From positions 1 to 5,776 of the forward strand of contig JAAXHV010000235.1 in NCBI GenBank assembly GCA_012270695.1: DNA of 5,776 nucleotides, in the 5' to 3' direction. Source of the DNA: Gammaproteobacteria bacterium. GTDB taxonomy: Bacteria > Pseudomonadota > Gammaproteobacteria > Eutrophobiales > Eutrophobiaceae. Positions 1 through 5,776 of the stretch are shown in pieces (within the stretch, counting starts at the first letter, position 1; each line of letters opens with the position of its first letter). Both the position numbers and the translations under genes were made by a program. The notes beneath the pieces are model-generated. The model made no database searches, was not told the DNA's origin, and worked only from the letters and a program-made list of their open reading frames with translations.

Positions 1-77
1 CGAATATCAGGGGGATCGGACAGACCCTGGTGGAAAAAAACAAGGACTTACTGATGGTCGGCGAACTTCCCGAATAA
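1..77 (+). CDS. C-terminal end of an unidentified upstream protein (partial)
   Basis: Reading from base 3 gives 24 codons and a TAA stop at 75-77; the last residues are KNKDLLMVGELPE. The mix of charged and hydrophobic residues looks like a genuine protein end. The competing + frame, open from base 2 to a stop at 125-127, gives a low-complexity Gly/Arg/Thr-rich peptide and looks less like protein. The start and nearly all of the gene lie left of the window. I do not recognise the family from this tail. In relatives the gene before leuS varies (lnt is one common choice), but the tail does not obviously match Lnt, so no function is assigned. Confidence 0.5.
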   Translation, partial: NIRGIGQTLVEKNKDLLMVGELPE

Positions 78-130
78 CCAACCCTCAGGGCGGACGAGTT
101 ACAATACACCTTCAGGGCCCGGGGTAATCG

Positions 131-166
131 CTCCTCTGGCTTAATCAGAGAGACCTTTGTTTTTGT
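131..166 (+). terminator. weak candidate Rho-independent terminator for the upstream gene
   Basis: CTCTG at 134-138 pairs with CAGAG at 146-150. A G-U pair can extend it inward, and two more pairs can extend it outward past one bulged base (131-132 with 151-152). The loop is about 5 bases. A T-rich run, TTTGTTTTTGT, follows at 156-166. The position about 55 bases after the TAA at 77 and before leuS suits an intrinsic terminator. The stem is short and only moderately GC-rich, so it may be leaky or incidental. Confidence 0.33.
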
Positions 167-168
167 GC

Positions 169-198
169 TTGTTCATCACAGACCCTCTGCTGTATGCT
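169..198 (+). promoter_or_regulatory. leuS: weak candidate sigma70 promoter for leuS
   Basis: TTGTTC at 169-174 and TATGCT at 193-198 are separated by 18 bases. They match the -35 and -10 consensus at 3 and 4 of 6 positions. Transcription would begin near 205, leaving about 25 bases of leader before the leuS ATG at 230. That agrees with translation starting at 230 rather than at 194. A short inverted repeat, CAGA-CCC-TCTG (179-189), lies in the spacer. The match is poor and other AT-rich hexamers exist nearby, so this is only the best candidate seen. Confidence 0.22.
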
Positions 199-229
199 TC
201 ATCGTTTGATGCATATATCGCAGTTCGAG

Positions 230-2809
230 ATGGATACAGCGTACCAGCCCCGAAAAATTGAACTCGAAGTCCAGGCGACGTGGGAGAAGAAGCGCGCCTT
301 CAAGGTAACGGAAGACCCCGACAGGGAAAAATTTTATTGTCTGTCCATGTTTCCTTATCCCAGTGGGAAACTGCATATCGGTCACGTGCGCAATTACACC
401 ATAGGCGACGTGATTGCCCGTTACCAGCGCTTGCAGGGCAAGAATGTACTCCAGCCGATGGGCTGGGATGCCTTTGGTCTACCCGCGGAGAATGCGGCAA
501 TTGAAAACCGGGTGGCGCCGGCGGAATGGACCTACCGCAACATCGATTACATGCGCGCCCAGTTAAAACGGCTTGGCTTTGCCTACGACTGGGACCGGGA
601 AATCGCCACCTGCAAACCGGACTATTACCGTTGGGAACAATGGTTTTTTACCGAGTTATATAAAAAAGGCCTGGTTTACAAGAAAACCGCGGCGGTCAAC
701 TGGGACCCCGTTGACCTGACCGTGCTGGCCAACGAACAGGTGATTGACGGCAGGGGCTGGCGTTCCGGCGCGGCCGTGGAAAGGAAAGAAATACCCCAGT
801 GGTTTTTGAAAATAACCGAATATAGTGAGGAGTTGCTTGAGGAATTGGAGCGGTTGGCCGGCTGGCCTGAATCAGTACGCGCCATGCAAAGGAACTGGAT
901 AGGCCGCTCAGAGGGAGTGGAGATCGATTTCCCGCTTGCAGACGGCGCCGATAAACTGACGGTCTTTACCACCCGTCCTGACACCTTGTTCGGCGTCAGT
1001 TATCTCGCGGTGGCCGTGGAGCATCCCCTGGCTGTTGCCGCCGCAGAGAAAAGCGACGCAGTTGCCGCGTTTCTGCACAAGCATCACCAGGCAGGCGCCA
1101 CGGAAGCCGAACTGGAAACCATGGAAAAAGAAGGCGTGCCGCTGGGTATTAACGCGCAGCATCCGCTGACCGGGGAGACGTTGTCCGTATGGGCGGCTAA
1201 TTTCATCCTGATGGGCTACGGCACGGGCGCGACGATGGGTGTGCCGGGACACGATCAGCGTGACTGGGAATTTGCGAAGAAATATGATCTTGCTATCAGG
1301 CCGGTGATATACCCGGCGGACGGCAGTGACTTGAACTTGGATGACGGGGCCTATGTAGAGAAAGGCAGATTACAAAACTCCGGGGAGTTTGACGGCCTCA
1401 CTTCCGAACAGGCATTTCCCGCCATTGCCGGGAAACTGGAAGAGCGCGGGAGCGGCGTGCGCAAGACCAATTACCGGCTGCGGGATTGGGGGATTTCCCG
1501 ACAACGTTACTGGGGCTGCCCCATTCCCATGATCGCCGACGAGGACGGCAATTCAGCTCCGGTCAGCGCAGCAGAACTGCCCGTGTTGTTGCCGGAACAG
1601 GTTGAGTTTACCGGGGTGCGTTCGCCGCTGAATCACATGGATGAGTTCTTAAGTGCACGCCACCCTGAAAGCGGCCGGCCGGCTCGTCGGGAAACCGATA
1701 CCTTCGATACGTTTTTTGAATCGTCTTGGTATTTTGCGCGTTTTTGTTGTGCTGATAACAATGAAGCCATGGTGGATGGCCGCGCCGATTACTGGCTGCC
1801 GGTGGACCAGTATGTGGGGGGCATAGAACATGCGGTGTTACACCTGCTGTATGCGCGCTTTTTCCTTAAGCTCATGCGGGACCAGGGGTTGACCCCCTAT
1901 GGAGAGCCGTTCAAGAACCTGCTGACCCAGGGGATGGTCGTCGCAGAGACCTTCTACCGGGAAGAGCGCGGCCGCAAGACCTATTACAACCGAAATGACC
2001 TGACGTTCGAGCGTGACTCCAAGGGCAGGATCAGTTCGGCGCGCCTCAAGCAGGACGGCCAACCGGTGAACATCGGAAAGATGGAAAAGATGTCCAAGTC
2101 GAAGAATAACGGTGTGGACCCGCAGGACATGATCGATAAATACGGCGCGGACACCGTGCGCCTGTTCGTCATGTTTACCGCGCCACCGGAACAGAGCCTG
2201 GAGTGGTCGGACTCGGGGATTGAGGGCGCCCACCGGTTTCTCAAACGATTGTGGAAATTCGCCAGGAACAATTATCGTAACAATCCCCGTGCAGAAGTGA
2301 CCGCGTATACCAGGGAACAACGCGACGTGCGCCGCAAGATCCACCGGACCATCGTCAAGGTCAACGACGATATCGGCCGGCGCTATACCTTCAATACCGC
2401 CATAGCCGCGGTAATGGAACTGTTGAATGCATTGAATCGCATGAATGAACAGTCAGACAACGCACGCGCCATCAGGCGCGAAGGTCTGGAAGTCATAGTC
2501 CTGCTGCTGTCACCCATCATCCCGCACATCACCGACGCGATCTGGCGGGCCATGGGCAAGGAAACCGCGCTCATTGATGCAGCCTGGCCGCGCGCGGACG
2601 AATTCGCCCTGGTTGAGGATGAATCCCTGCTGGTGGTGCAGGTAAACGGAAAGAAGCGCGCGCAAATCCTTACCTCAGCGGACGCAGCAGATGACGTAAT
2701 CAGGGATGCCGCGTTGAACAACGCGAACGTACAACGGCATATCGCCGGGAAACAGGTAAAAAATGTCATCGTCGTGCCGCAACGGCTGGTGAACATCGTG
2801 GTGTGTTAG
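230..2809 (+). CDS. leuS: leucyl-tRNA synthetase
   Basis: Cytoplasmic class Ia synthetase that activates leucine with ATP and attaches it to tRNA-Leu. The 859-residue length matches E. coli LeuS (860), and the sequence is alignable throughout. The HIGH ATP-binding motif is at residues 49-52 and KMSKS at 620-624. The CP1 editing domain (roughly 220-415) keeps the threonine-rich TTRPDT at 247-252 and the aspartate of GHDQRD (D342, E. coli D345), so post-transfer editing of mischarged tRNA should work. The helical anticodon-binding region follows KMSKS, and a C-terminal tRNA-binding domain begins near residue 800 (VQVNGKKR). The four cysteines of the E. coli zinc-binding ZN-1 insert are absent (D159, R175, G176, S179). 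The ATG at 230 is chosen because E. coli LeuS begins at the equivalent place. In-frame ATGs at 194 and 209 would add 12 or 7 non-conserved residues. No start has a good Shine-Dalgarno sequence, so the exact start is a homology call. Confidence 0.97.
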   Translation: MDTAYQPRKIELEVQATWEKKRAFKVTEDPDREKFYCLSMFPYPSGKLHIGHVRNYTIGDVIARYQRLQGKNVLQPMGWDAFGLPAENAAIENRVAPAEWTYRNIDYMRAQLKRLGFAYDWDREIATCKPDYYRWEQWFFTELYKKGLVYKKTAAVNWDPVDLTVLANEQVIDGRGWRSGAAVERKEIPQWFLKITEYSEELLEELERLAGWPESVRAMQRNWIGRSEGVEIDFPLADGADKLTVFTTRPDTLFGVSYLAVAVEHPLAVAAAEKSDAVAAFLHKHHQAGATEAELETMEKEGVPLGINAQHPLTGETLSVWAANFILMGYGTGATMGVPGHDQRDWEFAKKYDLAIRPVIYPADGSDLNLDDGAYVEKGRLQNSGEFDGLTSEQAFPAIAGKLEERGSGVRKTNYRLRDWGISRQRYWGCPIPMIADEDGNSAPVSAAELPVLLPEQVEFTGVRSPLNHMDEFLSARHPESGRPARRETDTFDTFFESSWYFARFCCADNNEAMVDGRADYWLPVDQYVGGIEHAVLHLLYARFFLKLMRDQGLTPYGEPFKNLLTQGMVVAETFYREERGRKTYYNRNDLTFERDSKGRISSARLKQDGQPVNIGKMEKMSKSKNNGVDPQDMIDKYGADTVRLFVMFTAPPEQSLEWSDSGIEGAHRFLKRLWKFARNNYRNNPRAEVTAYTREQRDVRRKIHRTIVKVNDDIGRRYTFNTAIAAVMELLNALNRMNEQSDNARAIRREGLEVIVLLLSPIIPHITDAIWRAMGKETALIDAAWPRADEFALVEDESLLVVQVNGKKRAQILTSADAADDVIRDAALNNANVQRHIAGKQVKNVIVVPQRLVNIVVC

Positions 2810-2898
2810 GCGGTTGCCCTGTGCTGGTCGGGATTGCGCAGAGTTCAGGTCCGGGTTTTCCTTGTATCGTAGTGCGGAAAGCCGTATCCTTTGCCGGA

Positions 2899-3399
2899 AT
2901 GAGAATCTCAGCATGGTATGTTGTTCTTATCGTCATCAGCCTGGCGCAGGGTTGTGGTTACCATTTGCGCGGCCAGAGTCCTCAAGTCAAGACCACCGGC
3001 GGGTATAATATCCATATCACGGCAGCCGCGGCCAGCCGGCTTGCCGCCGCAGTGGAAGCTCAGTTGGCGGGTTCCGGCGTCATTATCAGGGACAGCAGGG
3101 AGGGAGCGGACTACATATTGCGCCTCCATGGTGAGGAATTCGAGCGCCAGGTGTTGAGTGTTTCTCCCGACACCGGCAAGGTTGAAGAGTACCAGGTCAG
3201 ACTCACCGGCCGCATCAGTATCAGCAAAGCTGACGGGGAAGCACTGGTTACCGACCAGGTCATCCGGGCCAGCGGTGATTACACCTTCGATGAAGATGCC
3301 GCGCTGGGAAAATTCGCTGAGGAGGAGACGATCAAAGAGGAGTTGGTCGAGCAGGCAGCGGCACAGATCATACGGCGCCTGAATACGCTGGTAGAATAG
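2899..3399 (+). CDS. lptE: LPS-assembly lipoprotein LptE (RlpB family)
   Basis: Outer-membrane lipoprotein that plugs the LptD barrel and helps insert lipopolysaccharide into the outer leaflet. The 166-residue product begins with a short basic start (MR), a hydrophobic stretch at residues 4-16 and a lipoprotein cleavage site at Cys19, followed by GYHLRGQ. This is the hallmark C-G-[FWY]-H-L-R start of mature LptE (E. coli has CGWHLR). The segment ERQVLSV (82-88) followed by EEYQV (96-100) fits the family's central beta-strands. The lipobox reads L-A-Q-G-C, with Gln at -2 where Ala or Ser is usual. The protein is shorter than E. coli LptE (193), lacking its polar C-terminal tail. The frame stays open upstream to a GTG at 2803 that overlaps leuS, but ATG 2899 places the signal peptide correctly. 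There is no convincing Shine-Dalgarno. The gene lies 89 bases after leuS and 7 before holA. Confidence 0.92.
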   Translation: MRISAWYVVLIVISLAQGCGYHLRGQSPQVKTTGGYNIHITAAAASRLAAAVEAQLAGSGVIIRDSREGADYILRLHGEEFERQVLSVSPDTGKVEEYQVRLTGRISISKADGEALVTDQVIRASGDYTFDEDAALGKFAEEETIKEELVEQAAAQIIRRLNTLVE

Positions 3400-3406
3400 C
3401 TGGCGT

Positions 3407-4432
3407 ATGCGTTTGAAGGCAGAGCAACTCCCGGCGCACCTGACCAAACTCGGACTTTTACCGGTATATTATATCAGCGGCGATGAGCCCTTGCAGCTGC
3501 AGGAGGCAAGCGACCGGATCCGCGCCCGCGCCCGTGCCTTGGGCTATGAGGAACGCAATGTTATGGAGGCGGATAGCGCGTTTGACTGGGGACGGCTGCA
3601 TGAGGCCGGCGCCAACCTGTCCCTGTTTTCCAGTAAGCGCATTATCGAACTGAGACTGGGTGGCCAGAAACCCGGCAGGGAAGGCGCCGCCGCGTTAACC
3701 GACTATGCAGCCGGGTATTGCCAGGACAACCTGTTGCTGCTGACATCGGATCGCATCGACAGGAAGACCCAACAGACAAAATGGTTCAAGGCACTGGATC
3801 AATGCGGTTGCTGCATCCAGGTCTGGCCGATCGCAGCGGCTGAGTTGCCCGGCTGGATTATGGCGCGCTGCCGGCAGCAGGAAAAACAGATTACCAGGGA
3901 GGCAGCCGCGTTAATCGCCCAGCGGGTCGAGGGAAACCTGCTTGCGGCAAGACAGGAAATCGATAAATTGGCGTTGCTTGTTGACCAGACGCACATTGAC
4001 AGCGGCGATGTCCTGAATATGGTGGTAGACAGCGCCAGGTATGATGTATTCGACCTGATTGAGAACGTATTCCTGGGCAATCCGGAACGCATCTCGAGGA
4101 TGCTGCGCGGCCTGAAGAACGAAGGTATCGAGCCGCTCAATGTGTATGGCGCGCTGATGTGGGGTTTTCGCCGGGCGAGTTCCGTTTCCCATGAGATCGC
4201 CCGGGGGAAGCCGAAAGAACAGGTATTCAATGCGTACAGGGTCCTGGATCGGCACAGGAAAGGGGTCAACATGCTGATAAAGCGCTTCGGCCCCGGCCGG
4301 CTGGCTGCGCTGCTGGTCGAAGCCCTGGAGACTGATAAGGCCCTGAAAGGCGCGGTAGCGGCAGACGGCTGGCAACTGCTGGAGAATTTTATGTTTGCCC
4401 TCGCTGGCCACAGGCTGGAAAAGACACGATGA
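3407..4432 (+). CDS. holA: DNA polymerase III, delta subunit (clamp loader)
   Basis: The delta subunit is the wrench of the clamp loader: it binds the beta sliding clamp and opens it for loading onto primed DNA. The 341-residue length is close to E. coli HolA (343). The beta-contact element LSLF falls at residues 71-74, so L73 and F74 coincide with the clamp-binding Leu73/Phe74 of E. coli delta. YYISGDEPL (21-29) matches the N-terminal strand of the AAA+-like domain, which in delta lacks a working ATPase site. EGNLLAARQEIDKLALL (175-191) is the family's most conserved helix. The collar domain follows from about 211 and includes TDKALKG (309-315). The ATG at 3407 lies 7 bases after the lptE stop with only a weak ribosome site, suggesting re-initiation. 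The TGA stop shares bases with the ATG of the following small ORF. Confidence 0.95.
   Translation: MRLKAEQLPAHLTKLGLLPVYYISGDEPLQLQEASDRIRARARALGYEERNVMEADSAFDWGRLHEAGANLSLFSSKRIIELRLGGQKPGREGAAALTDYAAGYCQDNLLLLTSDRIDRKTQQTKWFKALDQCGCCIQVWPIAAAELPGWIMARCRQQEKQITREAAALIAQRVEGNLLAARQEIDKLALLVDQTHIDSGDVLNMVVDSARYDVFDLIENVFLGNPERISRMLRGLKNEGIEPLNVYGALMWGFRRASSVSHEIARGKPKEQVFNAYRVLDRHRKGVNMLIKRFGPGRLAALLVEALETDKALKGAVAADGWQLLENFMFALAGHRLEKTR
4417..4423 (+). promoter_or_regulatory. possible ribosome binding site of the small ORF
   Basis: GGAAAAG lies inside the last codons of holA. GGAA ends 8 bases before the ATG at 4429. The spacing is good and the match is modest. It supports coupled translation of the small ORF, though it could simply be holA coding sequence. 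Confidence 0.35.
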
Positions 4433-4575
4433 CAAACCATCAGGACAAGCGATTTACGAAGTACATTCTTGTGCTTTACCCCGTCGCGGCCAGTCTCGCA
4501 CGGCTCGGCTGTTCAGATCTTGCCTCCGGCAGATTTGTGCACGGCGACAACCGCCTGAAGGGATGGGCGCAATGA
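4429..4575 (+). CDS. possible small protein between holA and proA, unrecognised
   Basis: This 48-codon ORF occupies the whole holA-proA gap. Its ATG overlaps the holA stop (ATGA, 4429-4432) and its TGA overlaps the proA start (ATGA, 4572-4575). The product starts MTNHQDKRFTK, then has a 13-residue hydrophobic run, YILVLYPVAASLA (12-24), then RLGC with Cys28, and a polar tail rich in Gly, Arg and Asn. A basic start, hydrophobic core and Leu-Gly-Cys loosely recall a lipoprotein signal. However, Arg at -3 is atypical and the hydrophobic run is short for a transmembrane helix. Only one proline is present, so it is not a classical proline attenuation leader. Third-position GC is about 65% by hand count, compatible with coding. 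It could be a real small protein, a coupling peptide that feeds ribosomes to proA, or a chance ORF. I do not recognise it. Confidence 0.42.
   Translation: MTNHQDKRFTKYILVLYPVAASLARLGCSDLASGRFVHGDNRLKGWAQ
4558..4563 (+). promoter_or_regulatory. proA: ribosome binding site of proA
   Basis: AAGGGA is followed by 8 bases before the ATG at 4572. It is the clearest Shine-Dalgarno-like site in the window. It fixes the proA start at 4572 rather than at the internal ATGs at 4599 or 4632, and it lies inside the small ORF. Confidence 0.6.
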
Positions 4576-5776
4576 AGATCCGTGATTACATTCACTCGAT
4601 GGGCCGGACTGCAAGGGCAGCGGCGCGCGCCATGGCGCGCGCCGAAACAGGGTTAAAAAACGCCGCACTGAGCGCCATCGCTGAGCGTTTCTCGGAACGG
4701 CAAGCACAGATTTTCGAGGCAAACAGCGCCGACCTCGCAGCAGCGCGGAAAAATCACCTGGCGTCCGCGTTGCTCGATCGTCTCGAATTAACGCCGGGCC
4801 GGCTGGAAGCCATGGCAGACGGTTTGTTGCAGGTCGCGGGCCTGGCCGACCCCGTTGGAGAAATATCGGGAATGAATTACCGCCCGACCGGCATCCAGGT
4901 GGGGCAGATGCGTGTGCCGCTGGGCGTGGTGGGGATCATTTACGAGTCCAGGCCCAATGTCACGGCAGATGCGGCGGGGCTCTGCATAAAATCAGGCAAC
5001 GCGGTGATCCTGAGGGGAGGCTCTGAGGCAATCCATTCCAACAAGGCCATTGCAGAGTGTATACGCGACGGACTGCGCAGCGCCGGATTGCCGGAGAATG
5101 CCGTACAGGTTGTGGAAACCACTGACCGGGCCGCGGTAGGAGAACTGCTTGCCCTCAATGAGTTTATCGATGTCATCATCCCGCGGGGCGGCAAGGGGCT
5201 GATTGAGCGGATCAGCAAAGAAGCAAGGATGCCGGTCATCAAGCACCTGGACGGGGTCTGCCATGTCTACGTCGACAGCCATGCCGACGTTGATAAGGCG
5301 GTGACCATCGCTTTCAACGCCAAGACCCAGCGTTACGGCACCTGCTGCACGATGGAATGCCTGCTGGTGGCGGAACCGAAAGCAGAGGAGGTGCTTGCGC
5401 GCCTCGGCCCCATGCTGGAACAGGCCGGCGTGGAGATCCGCGGCGACCGACGCGGCAGACAAATTCTGCCGGAGATAAAAACCGCCACTGATGCGGATTA
5501 TTTCACGGAATACCTGGCGCCCGTGATGTCACTGAAAATAGTCGACGGACTCGATGACGCGATGGAACACATTGAGCACTACGGTTCCAGGCATACCGAC
5601 GCCATTGTGACCGAAAACATGAGTCATGCAAGGCGCTTTCTTGCCGAGGTCGACTCAAGTTCGGTCATGGTGAATGCGTCGACCCGGTTTGCAGACGGAT
5701 ATGAATACGGTCTCGGGGCAGAAATAGGGATCAGCACGGATAAATTTCATGCCCGCGGGCCAGTCGGACTCGAGGG
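4572..5776 (+). CDS. proA: gamma-glutamyl phosphate reductase (partial, 3' end outside the window)
   Basis: Cytoplasmic NADPH-dependent enzyme of the aldehyde dehydrogenase superfamily. It reduces L-glutamyl 5-phosphate to glutamate 5-semialdehyde, the second step of proline synthesis from glutamate. The window holds 401 codons; against E. coli ProA (417) about 16-20 residues are missing at the C-terminus. Landmarks are VPLGVVGIIYESRPNVT in the N-terminal half, GNAVILRGG at 142-150, IPRGGKGL, IKHLDGVCHVYVD, the catalytic cysteine C258 in NAKTQRYGTC, and a C-terminal block ending HARGPVGLE. In this protein C258 is followed by a second cysteine and C262 lies four residues on. The ATG at 4572 is supported by AAGGGA 8 bases upstream and by an N-terminus (MKIRDYIHSMGRTAR) resembling Pseudomonas ProA. 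The start overlaps the stop of the preceding small ORF, so translation is probably coupled. The proB partner is not in view. Confidence 0.96.
   Translation, partial: MKIRDYIHSMGRTARAAARAMARAETGLKNAALSAIAERFSERQAQIFEANSADLAAARKNHLASALLDRLELTPGRLEAMADGLLQVAGLADPVGEISGMNYRPTGIQVGQMRVPLGVVGIIYESRPNVTADAAGLCIKSGNAVILRGGSEAIHSNKAIAECIRDGLRSAGLPENAVQVVETTDRAAVGELLALNEFIDVIIPRGGKGLIERISKEARMPVIKHLDGVCHVYVDSHADVDKAVTIAFNAKTQRYGTCCTMECLLVAEPKAEEVLARLGPMLEQAGVEIRGDRRGRQILPEIKTATDADYFTEYLAPVMSLKIVDGLDDAMEHIEHYGSRHTDAIVTENMSHARRFLAEVDSSSVMVNASTRFADGYEYGLGAEIGISTDKFHARGPVGLE
4621..4644. repeat. perfect 24-bp GC-rich palindrome inside proA
   Basis: The half-site CGGCGCGCGCCA is followed directly by its exact reverse complement, centred on CCATGG between 4632 and 4633. 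The symmetry ends at 4620/4645. In mRNA it could fold into a 10-bp all-GC stem with a CAUG loop. It lies 49 to 72 bases after the A of the proA ATG and encodes A-A-R-A-M-A-R-A (codons 17-24), itself a near-symmetrical peptide. Confidence 0.9.

Noticed and set aside
100..105. TACAAT as a -10 hexamer upstream of leuS
   Set aside because: No -35-like hexamer lies 16-18 bases upstream, and the candidate terminator at 131-166 would follow it.
194..229. Upstream in-frame starts for leuS at ATG 194 and ATG 209
   Set aside because: They add 12 or 7 residues that have no counterpart in E. coli LeuS, have no Shine-Dalgarno, and 194 overlaps the candidate -10 hexamer. The ATG at 230 aligns the HIGH motif at residues 49-52 as in E. 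coli.
1674..1683. GCCGGCCGGC palindrome in leuS
   Set aside because: Only 10 bp long and expected by chance in GC-rich coding sequence.
1838..2344. Long open frames on the - strand, for example here in leuS and at 3799-4440 in holA
   Set aside because: They lie antisense to well-identified conserved genes, contain no recognisable motifs, and have the composition expected of complement shadows in GC-rich coding DNA.
2629..2636. GCTGGTGG, identical to the E. coli Chi octamer (also at 5363-5370)
   Set aside because: Both copies encode Leu-Val stretches with common codons, and Chi of this organism is unknown.
2862..2890. Possible promoter TTGTAT - 17 bases - TATCCT before lptE
   Set aside because: It matches the consensus at only 3 and 4 of 6 positions and would start transcription almost at the lptE ATG, leaving no leader for a ribosome site.
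2803..2898. N-terminally extended lptE starting at GTG 2803 and overlapping leuS
   Set aside because: The frame is open, but the extension would put 32 residues in front of a well-formed signal peptide. ATG 2899 gives a normal LptE lipoprotein start.
3803..3814. C-G-C-C cluster in HolA (residues 133-136) as a metal site
   Set aside because: Bacterial delta subunits have no zinc site, unlike the gamma/tau and delta' subunits, and there is no second pair of cysteines or histidines nearby in the chain. Probably incidental.

Overview
The window is a moderately GC-rich stretch of ordinary bacterial housekeeping genes, all on the + strand. In order it carries the 3' end of an unidentified gene, leuS (leucyl-tRNA synthetase), lptE (LPS-assembly lipoprotein), holA (DNA polymerase III delta subunit), a possible 48-residue small ORF, and proA (gamma-glutamyl phosphate reductase), which runs off the right edge. 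The order leuS-lptE-holA-proA and the outer-membrane LPS lipoprotein LptE point to a Gram-negative beta- or gammaproteobacterium. LeuS and ProA both resemble Pseudomonas-type sequences as I recall them. I cannot name a genus.

Layout. Positions 1-77 hold the last codons of an upstream gene. Positions 78-229 form a leader with a weak candidate terminator (131-166) and a weak candidate promoter (169-198). leuS is read from 230, not from the more upstream in-frame ATG at 194. After an 89-base gap, lptE starts at 2899 with a lipoprotein signal peptide. holA follows 7 bases after lptE. The 139 bases between holA and proA are almost exactly filled by a 48-codon ORF. Its ATG overlaps the holA stop and its stop overlaps the proA start, both as ATGA.

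How the genes relate. There is no metabolic theme: tRNA charging, outer-membrane biogenesis, replisome clamp loading and proline synthesis. The tight spacing suggests one transcript with translational coupling at least from lptE to proA. In related bacteria this block often continues with nadD, rsfS and rlmH, but these are outside the window.

I found no phage, IS, CRISPR, tRNA, rRNA or defence genes. The points worth a second look are the small ORF coupled on both sides, a perfect 24-bp palindrome inside the start of proA, the loss of the zinc-ligand cysteines in LeuS, and a cysteine cluster at the ProA active site. No strong candidate for a wholly new system is visible.
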